Assembly (NCBI GenBank): GCA_022827055.1
Contig: JAJDTR010000171.1
Span: 1-40,669 of the forward strand
Source: Candidatus Poribacteria bacterium
GTDB lineage: Bacteria > Poribacteria > WGA-4E > JAJDTR01
Length of the DNA stretch: 40,669 nt
Reading direction: 5' to 3'
A program made the position numbers and the translations under genes. Each line of letters begins with the position of its first letter. Within the stretch, counting starts at the first letter, position 1. Below the pieces are notes generated by a model. The model was given only the letters and a program-made list of their open reading frames with translations, did no database searches and was not told the origin of the DNA. Of this stretch, positions 20,166 through 26,721 are shown piece by piece.

Positions 20166-20363
20166 ATGAAAACTTCAGCCGTTTCAAGAGTTACCGAAGC
20201 CATTCGAGAGATAAAGGAACAGCATTGTGACACCTGCGGCAACCAAGCGAAGGGTTTCACCTTTCGCAAAATGCTTCTGACGTATTACTGCCGCAAGTGC
20301 TTACGTCAGGAATTCAACGTTAGCGGTCCCGTCACCTATCCCGACACGTCTGCGGCGGATTGA
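20166..20363 (+). CDS. Small protein with two CxxC motifs (zinc-ribbon-like)
   Basis: 65 residues. Two pairs, Cys21/Cys24 (CDTC) and Cys42/Cys45 (CRKC), 18 residues apart, look like a four-cysteine zinc ribbon; the region around them is basic (FRKMLL, RKCLRQ). A good AGGAG lies 7 nt before the ATG, which supports a real gene. No signal peptide, so probably cytoplasmic and perhaps nucleic-acid- or protein-binding. It lies alone between mnmA and the double-glycine operon and is transcribed convergently towards the latter. A TAGGGAC/GTCCCTA hairpin follows 12 bp after the stop. Family not recognised. Confidence 0.7.
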   Translation: MKTSAVSRVTEAIREIKEQHCDTCGNQAKGFTFRKMLLTYYCRKCLRQEFNVSGPVTYPDTSAAD

Positions 20364-20375
20364 CAAATTGTGGAG

Positions 20376-20400
20376 TAGGGACGTTTCCATAATGTCCCTA
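20376..20400. repeat. TAGGGAC hairpin
   Basis: TAGGGAC (20376-20382) pairs with GTCCCTA (20394-20400). The same arms occur in the hairpin at 26671-26697, so it belongs to a repeat family; no T-tract follows. Confidence 0.6.
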
Positions 20401-20555
20401 TAGGGTTCGCGTTAATCGTTTTAGGGTGCAAGTCACTCGATTTCAATATCGGAAACTGTAATTTACATGTAGACTTGGGCGAGGGAACACAAATCCATTC
20501 ATTGATGGGTGTGCCACAGAAGATGGTTCATGCGGCTAGTTCGCATAGGGACGGG

Positions 20556-20584
20556 GCTAGGTGCGGTTGGAAACCGAACCTAGC
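20556..20584. repeat. GGTGCGGTT-type palindromic repeat
   Basis: GCTAGGT...ACCTAGC with an inner CGGTT-GGA-AACCG stem. The core AGGTGCGGTTGGAAACCG is nearly the same as the hairpin at 34683-34704, showing a dispersed palindrome family. Confidence 0.7.
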
Positions 20585-20674
20585 GTTACCAAATTACGCC
20601 TACTGCGCCAAGTTGCATTAGGTTCTGTTGGCATTTGAAAATTAAGCCAATATTGGTTCACTTTAGGCCGTATA

Positions 20675-20701
20675 TAGGGGCAACCACGCGGATTGCCCCT
20701 A
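20675..20701. repeat. TAGGGGCAA hairpin
   Basis: TAGGGGCAA and TTGCCCCTA form a perfect 9-bp stem around a 9-nt loop. Confidence 0.7.
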
Positions 20702-20716
20702 CATTAGGTCAATTTC

Positions 20717-20767
20717 CGTAGGGGTTGGGTTTTCCAACCTGTTGAGCTAGGAAATCTCGCCCCTACG
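20717..20767. repeat. Nested hairpin CGTAGGGG...CCCCTACG
   Basis: Outer 8-bp stem (20717-20724 with 20760-20767) enclosing an inner GGTTGG/CCAACC stem. Confidence 0.6.
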
Positions 20768-20978
20768 ATAGAGACTTATCGGCGATTATAGACGTGCCTT
20801 ATATAAATGTCAACACGCCCTAGGAAGATCACAAAGGAGGGATTTCTGAAAAGATCGATGATGCAGCGTCAAGCCAACAAGGTGATGGGTTGCGTTGAGC
20901 GCAGTTTGAAGTGGTAGACTGTGATTAAGTAGAAAAGACGGGAACTTTTTACAGAATGTCTTCTGTTTAATTTCTGAA

Positions 20979-21677
20979 CTATAGATGTTTATCACTGCCC
21001 CATGTTTCAAATCTGTCGTTCCACAGATAGGGTAGAAGCATTTCCCTCAGTTTGTGGTGTAGTTGAAAGAGGTGAGCTTTGACGGTGCCAATGGAACGCC
21101 CCATTTTGCGAGCAATCTCTTTCAGCGAAAGATCTTCTTCGTAACGAAGAGTAAATACCTCCCTTTGCTTGGGAGTCAACTGCAGTACGGCTTGATGCAA
21201 AAACATGCTGAATTCTTCTAGTTCCACTGTCTTAGAAGGAGACAACAAGTGTCGAGTAACTTCATGATGATAGAACACATCATCGGATACAGGATCATTA
21301 CTAATCACGCGGTGTTTTGCCTGCCGACGCATGAAATCTATACAACGATTGATGGTAATGCGATAAAGCCAACTGTAGAACTGAGATGTTTTCTTGAAAC
21401 TCCCTAGCCCCTGATACGCCTTGAGAAAGACGTCCTGCGTAAGATCTAAGGCATCTTCACGATGCAGGATGATTGTGCGAATAACGCCGTAAATACGATG
21501 TTTGTAACGAAGATACAACAGATCGAAAACTCCCGAATCTCCCTCCTGAAAGCGCTGAATGAGCTGAACATCCGTCAATTCGGAGTCCACTAAAGTTGGA
21601 CATCTTGTCCGGCTTCCCGCAACGTAGCTAGATTCAATCTGATAAGGCTCCTGTCTACCCGTTAACTTCACATTCAC
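20979..21677 (-). CDS. ECF-type RNA polymerase sigma factor (last gene of double-glycine operon)
   Basis: 232 residues with sigma-70 region 2 (FDLLYLRYKHRIYGVIRTII, DLTQDVFLKAYQGL, FYSWLYRITINRCIDFMRR) and region 4 (LTPKQREVFTLRYEEDLSLKEIARKMGRSIGTVKAHL). The linker KHRVISNDPVSDDVFY is shared almost unchanged with the sigma at 31415-32080; the two are close paralogues differing mainly at the N-terminus. Its ATG overlaps the stop of the preceding gene (ATGA), so it is translationally coupled to the FGE-fold gene. No anti-sigma factor is adjacent. It probably directs transcription of envelope or secreted-protein genes, perhaps its own operon. Confidence 0.93.
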   Translation of the reverse strand: MNVKLTGRQEPYQIESSYVAGSRTRCPTLVDSELTDVQLIQRFQEGDSGVFDLLYLRYKHRIYGVIRTIILHREDALDLTQDVFLKAYQGLGSFKKTSQFYSWLYRITINRCIDFMRRQAKHRVISNDPVSDDVFYHHEVTRHLLSPSKTVELEEFSMFLHQAVLQLTPKQREVFTLRYEEDLSLKEIARKMGRSIGTVKAHLFQLHHKLREMLLPYLWNDRFETWGSDKHL

Positions 21678-22435
21678 TCCGCATCTCGCGCGCAGCGGAA
21701 TCCAATCCGTAGTCCTCTATACTCGGGTTTTTCAAAAGCGCGATGCGCACATTGCATCTCGAAACGGATAGCTCCCCACGCGCCGCCGCGTGTCACGTGC
21801 TGGGCTTGATCGGAGTCGGTTCGGTCGGGCGGCATGTCAGCGACCCATTCGGCGACGTTGCTGGCGCAGTCATGGACGCCGTAGGGGCTTTTGCCTTTTG
21901 GATAGCTTCCAACTTCCCATGTGCGTTGGTTATGGAGGTGGTAGCCGACCCGCTTCCAATCCATCTCATTTCCCCAAGGATATGTCCTGCCATCGGTGCC
22001 GCGTGCGGCTTTCTCCCATTCGGCTTCGGTGGGTAGACGTTTACCCGCCCATTTGGCGTAGGCTTGGGCTTCATACCAACTCACACCCACAACGGGTTGA
22101 CCGGGACCGTTGTAAAGCGCGCGATCCAATCCGAGGGGGCGGTCAATCTTGTTAGCTTGGATGAACTGCCAACCCGCTTCTGACCAAAACTCCCTGTTTT
22201 GGTAGCCGTCGGCAAGGATAAATTGTTCGTATTGGCTATTGGTGACTTCGTATTGGTCAATGTAAAAGGCGTATAGGTTGATGGTTTTTCGCGGCAGTCT
22301 ATTGAGTGCGGGGTGTTGCTCGCCCATAATGAATTCGCCTGCCGGGATTAAGATTATGTCGTCGGTTTGGGCGTAAGCGGTAAGACAGAAAAGGAAGAAA
22401 GCGAGTGGGGTATAGTGAAATCGGCGGATTAACAT
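21674..22435 (-). CDS. Secreted FGE/SUMF1-fold protein lacking the catalytic cysteines
   Basis: 253 residues: signal peptide (about 1-22, ending AYAQ) and a single FGE-sulfatase domain (IPAGEFIMG at the start, VSWYEAQAYAKWAGKRLPTEAEWEKAARG, YPWGNEMDW, SNVAEWVAD, TRGGAW, LRIGFRCA at the end). In true formylglycine-generating enzymes a CxxxxC pair follows the GGS(Y/W) motif; here the corresponding stretch GAIRFEMQ has none, so copper-dependent sulfatase activation is unlikely. A binding, scaffold or other role of this fold is more likely. AGGAGG precedes the ATG; 8 bp after the C39/DUF1573 gene and overlapping the sigma gene by 4 bp, so clearly in their operon. Confidence 0.88.
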   Translation of the reverse strand: MLIRRFHYTPLAFFLFCLTAYAQTDDIILIPAGEFIMGEQHPALNRLPRKTINLYAFYIDQYEVTNSQYEQFILADGYQNREFWSEAGWQFIQANKIDRPLGLDRALYNGPGQPVVGVSWYEAQAYAKWAGKRLPTEAEWEKAARGTDGRTYPWGNEMDWKRVGYHLHNQRTWEVGSYPKGKSPYGVHDCASNVAEWVADMPPDRTDSDQAQHVTRGGAWGAIRFEMQCAHRAFEKPEYRGLRIGFRCARDAE

Positions 22436-22443
22436 GTTACCTC

Positions 22444-24855
22444 CTATTTTGTGTTTTTGGTGTGCACTTTGGCGTAGACAGGGACTTCAACTTTGGGCTG
22501 GTTAGAGCTATTCGTTTGAACGACGAGGGTATCGCTGAAGTCGCCTTCGGGAGCGTCTGTGGTGTTAAGGGAGACGTTGATTTTATACCGGGTGCCGGCG
22601 TTAATGGGTACAAGTTCGGTCTCGATGTGTTCTGAGGCGGCGCCAACGCTCTTGACTTCTAGGGGTTCCCCTCTTAGGCGCGTTAGGGTTAGGCTTTTCC
22701 GGTTTGTATCGCCGGGTCGTGTGATGCCGAAGAAGAGTTGCCGAGGGAAAACGCTAAAATCACCCAACACTGTACCTATAATGGAAATAGTCATGGTGGC
22801 ATTGTTTTCGTTACGGGTGAATTCAACGTGAAGCAGATGGGCAAAGTCGCCGATGGGTATTCCGGGCGCGAGGTGAATTTTCCCGCGCAGGTTGCCGGTG
22901 GCGGGGTCGGTTTCATACTCGACACTGAAGTGTTCAGAATCGGTTGTCACGGAGAGGATTTGAACGGGGGGATCGAGGACTTGGCGTAGGATGAAGTTTT
23001 TGGGTTTGAACGAGTCAGGTGAAAAACTTCCGAGCACCATGTGTTCCGGAATTGACGTAAGCGGGAGGCGTGCGTTAGCCGTGATGCTAAATTCAAGTGT
23101 TGGTTGTGCTGGTGAGTCGGTGTGAAGCAGAACACGTTCTTTAATTGTTTCATTTCTGGAAGGGACATTGAGGGTGACTTCAATCTGGGCGTTTTTTCCG
23201 GGGGCGATGTTTTTGTCGGTAAGGATGGCGGTGGTACAGTAGCAGCTGTTTTGGATGTCGGTTATTCGGACGGGGTTGCCACCTGTGTTTGTGAAGGTGA
23301 AGGTGTGTTTAAGTTCTTGCCCGGCAATGGCGTCGCTGAAATGGTGTCGTCGTTCCGGCGCGCGAAGCGGCGGTGCCCCGGTGGCACTTGCTACCGAGGT
23401 GGGCGCAGATTCCTCTCTGTCAATGGTGAAGATTAGGAGGGCGCCATTCCATATCCTCTCAAACTCTTGCGGAGAGAGTGTGTCGTACTGTTGAACAAGG
23501 TCTCTAACGCGAATTTGACGGGGGTCGGCTTCGGCAACGACAAGGAAATGGTCTTCATTGATGTGCGCAATAACGGGCATTTCGAGCCGATAGAGGTCGT
23601 CGAGTGAAGCCCTAACGCCGGCAGGATTTAACCCCTTAACGGTTGCAGCTTTGTAGAGTCCCGCCATGGTGGTGCCGGTTCCCTCGCTAAAGTCAGACGT
23701 TTCGGCGAGTTCATCAAAGTTAGCGTCGATTCCTAAGATCTGGCAGACAATCAATAGGCTTCTAGGTCCGCATTCCAAATATGCGCGTTCTATTTCGATG
23801 TCGGATTGTTGGCGGGAGGCGCTGATTTTAAAGAGGTCTTTTGGGAAACTGATGTTGAATGCGGCGTGTTGGACGTTGAAATTGGTTCTGGTTTGGATCT
23901 CACCTTTGCGGCTGCCATCAAGGAAGTATTCGACATATTCGCGTACTGTTGGGTACCAGACGCCTTGGAATTCGCGAAATTTGCGATTCTTGACGGTTAC
24001 ATAGAGGGTTGCTTGATTATCTTCGTCTCGCAGAGCATATTCTTCGGCTACGGTACGAAAACCGTACTCGGGGGCGATCCAATATCTGGTTTGTATCGGT
24101 GTTCTTCCGTTCGCAAACGGGATATGCACACCTTCAAATTGAACGATGTAGCAGTCGACGTTGTCGATGGCTTCGAGGCCTAGCAGTTTGGCTGTTTTCT
24201 TTGAAATGGGAAACAAACCGTGTCCCCATAGGTGTAGATAATCGGCGCCCCCGGGTTCGTTTGTCGACCAGACTTCGGCTTCTTCACCGCCAGCGTATCG
24301 CCGGTTCGCGTGCGCTACGGATTGTTTCTTGCCGTCGAAAACTGTAACAGCGAAATCGGCGATAGTGTAGGGTTTTGACGGATCCCGTGGTTGGCGGTCA
24401 ACGTCCACGGAGAAATATCGAACGTAACGGAATGCATCCCGAAAACTTTTAATCTCGCGATAGCGTTCAAAGGCGGCCCGCTTCGTTTTGGCGGAATATT
24501 GCGCATCAATGCGGAGTTGAAAAATCTCGGTGTACATTGTAATCTCATTCTTGTAATAATCATCCTGAGTTACTTTGTCGGTGAGATGATGGGCGCCAGC
24601 CTTAACTTTTTCCTCAATCTCTTTGCGCACCACGGCTTTTTGGTCTGCCAGCCATTGTTGGGCTTCGGCTAATGTGTTAGTAGGCGCTTCATACCCTGTC
24701 ACGGTGTAAAGCAGTTCGCCTGTGCGAATATCTGATCGGGAGAGATTTGCGCCGGTCACGACTTGTTGTAAGGTCAACGCTGCGTGTACTTCTCCGGGCG
24801 TTAAAACGGTGGCGAGGCAATGGAGAGAAAACAGTAACAATATGCTCGTTTTCAT
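22444..24855 (-). CDS. Secreted C39-peptidase-like / DUF1573 protein
   Basis: 803 residues. Signal peptide about 1-25 (ending VHAA). The N-terminal third (about 30-345) is an uncharacterised beta-rich domain that loosely recalls LolA/RseB-type folds. A C39-like papain-fold domain follows (about 350-490), with putative catalytic Cys362 (LECGPRSLLIVCQILG), His436 (NEDHFLVV) and Asp452 (RVRDL). The oxyanion glutamine expected six residues before the cysteine is Glu356 instead, so activity is not certain. The C-terminal third (about 500-800) carries DUF1573/ASH-like Ig modules (FTFTNTGGNPVRITDIQNSC). In bacteria C39 usually forms the cytosolic N-terminus of peptide exporters; here it is exported. 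The ATG has ACAGGAG upstream. Co-operonic with a double-glycine precursor, the natural C39 substrate type. Confidence 0.8.
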   Translation of the reverse strand: MKTSILLLFSLHCLATVLTPGEVHAALTLQQVVTGANLSRSDIRTGELLYTVTGYEAPTNTLAEAQQWLADQKAVVRKEIEEKVKAGAHHLTDKVTQDDYYKNEITMYTEIFQLRIDAQYSAKTKRAAFERYREIKSFRDAFRYVRYFSVDVDRQPRDPSKPYTIADFAVTVFDGKKQSVAHANRRYAGGEEAEVWSTNEPGGADYLHLWGHGLFPISKKTAKLLGLEAIDNVDCYIVQFEGVHIPFANGRTPIQTRYWIAPEYGFRTVAEEYALRDEDNQATLYVTVKNRKFREFQGVWYPTVREYVEYFLDGSRKGEIQTRTNFNVQHAAFNISFPKDLFKISASRQQSDIEIERAYLECGPRSLLIVCQILGIDANFDELAETSDFSEGTGTTMAGLYKAATVKGLNPAGVRASLDDLYRLEMPVIAHINEDHFLVVAEADPRQIRVRDLVQQYDTLSPQEFERIWNGALLIFTIDREESAPTSVASATGAPPLRAPERRHHFSDAIAGQELKHTFTFTNTGGNPVRITDIQNSCYCTTAILTDKNIAPGKNAQIEVTLNVPSRNETIKERVLLHTDSPAQPTLEFSITANARLPLTSIPEHMVLGSFSPDSFKPKNFILRQVLDPPVQILSVTTDSEHFSVEYETDPATGNLRGKIHLAPGIPIGDFAHLLHVEFTRNENNATMTISIIGTVLGDFSVFPRQLFFGITRPGDTNRKSLTLTRLRGEPLEVKSVGAASEHIETELVPINAGTRYKINVSLNTTDAPEGDFSDTLVVQTNSSNQPKVEVPVYAKVHTKNTK

Positions 24856-24896
24856 AAGATGGCTCCTGTCGGTTCGGTGCAGGGTTAAATGTAGGC

Positions 24897-25652
24897 TTAT
24901 TCCAGCATTGCTTTCAATTCATCAATGTCCTTCTCGATTTCAACGCTTCTCAGGTGGAGTTCGCTCCCCTCTGCCATTAGTGAGTTCATACGGTCTACGT
25001 TCGCATGGTGATGGGCAGTGAACGTGTCAATTATTTCTTGTAGGTGAAGACAGGCGTCCGTAAGTGTCTGCGATAGCGGGTGCGCCCGAAACTCTTCAAG
25101 CTCGTCATCCGATGCGGCCGTGACGACGTCATGAACGGATCGGCCGCCTAGCACTTCACGTTCAAAATCTGCTTCAACCGCGTCGTGGTGCTCTTGAGCC
25201 AAGTCACGTTCCATCTCATAAGCTTGAATAAGGGTGTCGTCCTCGTTTCGTAACTTGAACGCTAACCTGCTCTTTTCTTCCTCTTCCTGAAGTAACTCCG
25301 CCCTCTGCTTCTCCAAATCCGCTATCAACATCAATATATCGGCTTCGGTCAGGTTTTCTGAGTGTTGGCTGATTTGGACATCCTCAGGATCGGACTGACT
25401 GTTAATATGGACGTCGTCTATTTCGGATATTTTGGAGGCAGCATCAAGTGAATACGAGAACGAGGTTATCCCTGTAGCGTCGCTTTGTGGAACAGTTAGG
25501 GCGTTAGGGTCGGATTCGCGCTGACGTAGGAGGCCATCCTCAGTATCACGCTCCGTATTCCGCGGCAGGTAGGTACTCAGGTAAAACACGCAGATAATCA
25601 CCAAGAACACGAGACTGGAAATTAAGACAATCTTGGGTTTGTTTGTTTCCAT
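24897..25652 (-). CDS. Single-pass membrane protein with periplasmic coiled coil
   Basis: 251 residues from MGAGG-independent start METNKPK, chosen because GAGAGG lies upstream and the longer reading would only add residues without sense. One transmembrane helix (about 8-27), then a low-complexity acidic linker and a long predicted coiled coil (about 100-175, rich in Glu/Lys/Arg/Leu heptads) and a second helical stretch at the C-terminus. Topology N-in, with most of the protein in the periplasm. No family recognised. It lies between the double-glycine precursor gene (107 bp upstream, with a hairpin) and the C39/DUF1573 gene (41 bp downstream), so it may tether or scaffold them; inferred from position only. 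Confidence 0.7.
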   Translation of the reverse strand: METNKPKIVLISSLVFLVIICVFYLSTYLPRNTERDTEDGLLRQRESDPNALTVPQSDATGITSFSYSLDAASKISEIDDVHINSQSDPEDVQISQHSENLTEADILMLIADLEKQRAELLQEEEEKSRLAFKLRNEDDTLIQAYEMERDLAQEHHDAVEADFEREVLGGRSVHDVVTAASDDELEEFRAHPLSQTLTDACLHLQEIIDTFTAHHHANVDRMNSLMAEGSELHLRSVEIEKDIDELKAMLE

Positions 25653-25687
25653 GTCGGATTGCCTCTCTAGATGGCAGTTGGTGGAAA

Positions 25688-25726
25688 GAGCGCCACCCAG
25701 TAGTGGTGCAACTTTGGTTGGCGCTC
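25688..25726 (-). promoter_or_regulatory. Hairpin between double-glycine gene and coiled-coil gene
   Basis: GAGCGCCA pairs with TGGCGCTC (8-bp stem, 23-nt loop). Without a T-run it is not an intrinsic terminator, but it could act as an mRNA-processing or stabilising element giving higher levels of the upstream small secreted protein. Confidence 0.4.
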
Positions 25727-25759
25727 CGCATCGTTTAGCGACGGTTTGATGGGCAATAA

Positions 25760-26137
25760 CTACGAGCAACGATACCGAATTCCGCCCTGAGCACCCGTAG
25801 CACCATCTCTCTTACAGCGTCCAATCCAATCACGACCACAGCTGAAGTCTTTCCACAAGGGCACCCCGTTCCAGTGCGTGCTGCAAGGTTGCGATTGCAA
25901 AGGCCCCGTACAACTACAGTCCCGATAGGTTCTAGTACTTATACTAGGGCACGAAGACCAGCCGCCGCTACAGGCTTCTCGGTATGAACTCCAATTAGGG
26001 CCACGATGTGCCCCTCCTGCAAGCGATCCCATATCTTCCATACTAAGAACTGTCATAGCACCGTCATTTGTTGCATCCGCAGCATAGCCGGACGTATTTA
26101 ACAACATAAGGGCGATGATACACAAAAATACGGACAA
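25760..26137 (-). CDS. Sec-exported cysteine-rich protein with double-glycine leader
   Basis: 125 residues. A short signal peptide (hydrophobic 2-15, likely cleavage after GYA19) is followed by LSMEDMGSLAGG (31-42), which fits the class II bacteriocin leader consensus LSxxELxxIxGG position for position, with Gly41-Gly42 as the cleavage site. The predicted mature part (about 83 residues) has eight cysteines (56, 63, 74, 76, 85, 100, 108, 124), several tryptophans and basic residues, suggesting four disulfides. The start is the TTG at 26137; ribosome-binding site AGAGGGG is rather far. The next start downstream would remove the positive n-region, and the ATG at 26177 is out of frame. Likely substrate of the C39-like protein of the same operon; role (bacteriocin, signal, adhesin) unknown. 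Confidence 0.72.
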   Translation of the reverse strand: MSVFLCIIALMLLNTSGYAADATNDGAMTVLSMEDMGSLAGGAHRGPNWSSYREACSGGWSSCPSISTRTYRDCSCTGPLQSQPCSTHWNGVPLWKDFSCGRDWIGRCKRDGATGAQGGIRYRCS

Positions 26138-26235
26138 TACATAGCGTGTAGCCCCTCTACTTACGAAACACGCTCATGAAAATCACGCCGTCAGCTTCGG
26201 AAATCAGAACAGATTACCGGGCTTCAGAACGTTCG

Positions 26236-26263
26236 TTAGACATTTCACTCAGCTCGTGATTCG
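26236..26263 (-). promoter_or_regulatory. Candidate ECF promoter for the double-glycine operon
   Basis: On the minus strand CGAATCA, 15 bp, GTCTAA. The -10 and spacing are identical to the two stronger promoters at 31316-31343 and 34785-34812; the -35 has GAAT instead of GAAC. It lies 99 bp before the TTG of the double-glycine gene, in decayed sequence whose intact parent lacks GTCTAA. Confidence 0.4.
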
Positions 26264-26670
26264 CCTCGCTGTTCCGTCTCATGAGGGATTTCCGTCAACG
26301 CCTTGAACGCAGATCTGCCGCTAATTGTCGAAAACCGCCCCGTCAACCCTTTAACTCGCGTCGCCAGATAGCCATCCAAAGAATTTTCCATCGCAATCTC
26401 GAATGCCTGCCAGCATTTCTCGGCGTCGCCTTGCTCGTCATAAAACACGGCGAAATCAAAGGCTGCCTCACCCAATGTTAAGTCCGCCCCCGATTTGGAC
26501 CGATTTGTCTCAACGAGCCTCGGCAATGCCTCGTCGTATAGCGCCAGCACTTTTTCGCTTTGGTCATCTCCATATAATCGCGCGAGTCGTGCAACGAGTT
26601 GAATGTCATTCGGTTGAAGACGCAAGGCATGCGCGTATTCGGTATCAAGATGAAACTCGTGAAGAAAGCA

Positions 26671-26697
26671 GGAGTAGGGACGCTCTGTCCCTACTCC
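26671..26697. repeat. GGAGTAGGGAC palindrome inserted in the TPR pseudogene
   Basis: GGAGTAGGGAC-GCTCT-GTCCCTACTCC, a perfect 11-bp stem. Its arms match the hairpin at 20376-20400. It occupies the 5' end of the duplicated TPR fragment, where the parental gene has unrelated coding sequence. Confidence 0.8.
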
Positions 26698-26721
26698 ATT
26701 GAGACAAACCATCGCAACGCG

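Larger units (their letters stand above)
20364..20978. other. 615-bp intergenic region dense in palindromes
   Basis: Between two convergent genes. It holds at least four separate hairpins (20376-20400, 20556-20584, 20675-20701, 20717-20767) of types also seen elsewhere in the window. No coding sequence seen. Confidence 0.65.
26170..26712 (-). pseudogene. Decayed tandem copy of the BlaR1-fusion C-terminal region (TPR part)
   Basis: An open frame at 26245-26712 (155 codons) plus out-of-frame sequence to about 26170 reproduces part of the adjacent 1074-residue protein (its residues about 711-885): ALRLQPNDIQLV matches ALRLQPKNIRLV, DEQGDAEKCWQAF matches DELGDAEKCWQAF, and after the stop ERSEAR...EADGVIFM matches ERTEAR...EADGEVFM. 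The metalloprotease, thioredoxin and most of the trypsin-like domain are absent, and the first 20 codons come from an inserted hairpin repeat (26671-26697). Stops and shifts at the 3' end show decay. The TPR frame may still be translated, but no good start signal is seen. Confidence 0.75.

Noticed and set aside
20376..20400. Intrinsic terminator of the small CxxC gene.
   Set aside because: The stem is followed by GGGTTCGCG rather than a T-run, and the same arms occur elsewhere as a repeat.
20364..20978. CRISPR-like array because of several palindromes.
   Set aside because: The palindromes differ from each other and are not regularly spaced direct repeats.
21674..22435. Annotation as an active sulfatase-modifying factor.
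   Set aside because: Catalytic cysteine pair absent and no sulfatase gene in the window.
26175..26177. ATG upstream of the double-glycine gene as its true start after a one-base frameshift, giving a longer signal peptide n-region.
   Set aside because: This ATG and its next codons derive from the decayed copy of the neighbouring BlaR1-fusion gene (FMSVF aligned with FMGVI), so the resemblance to a start is accidental.
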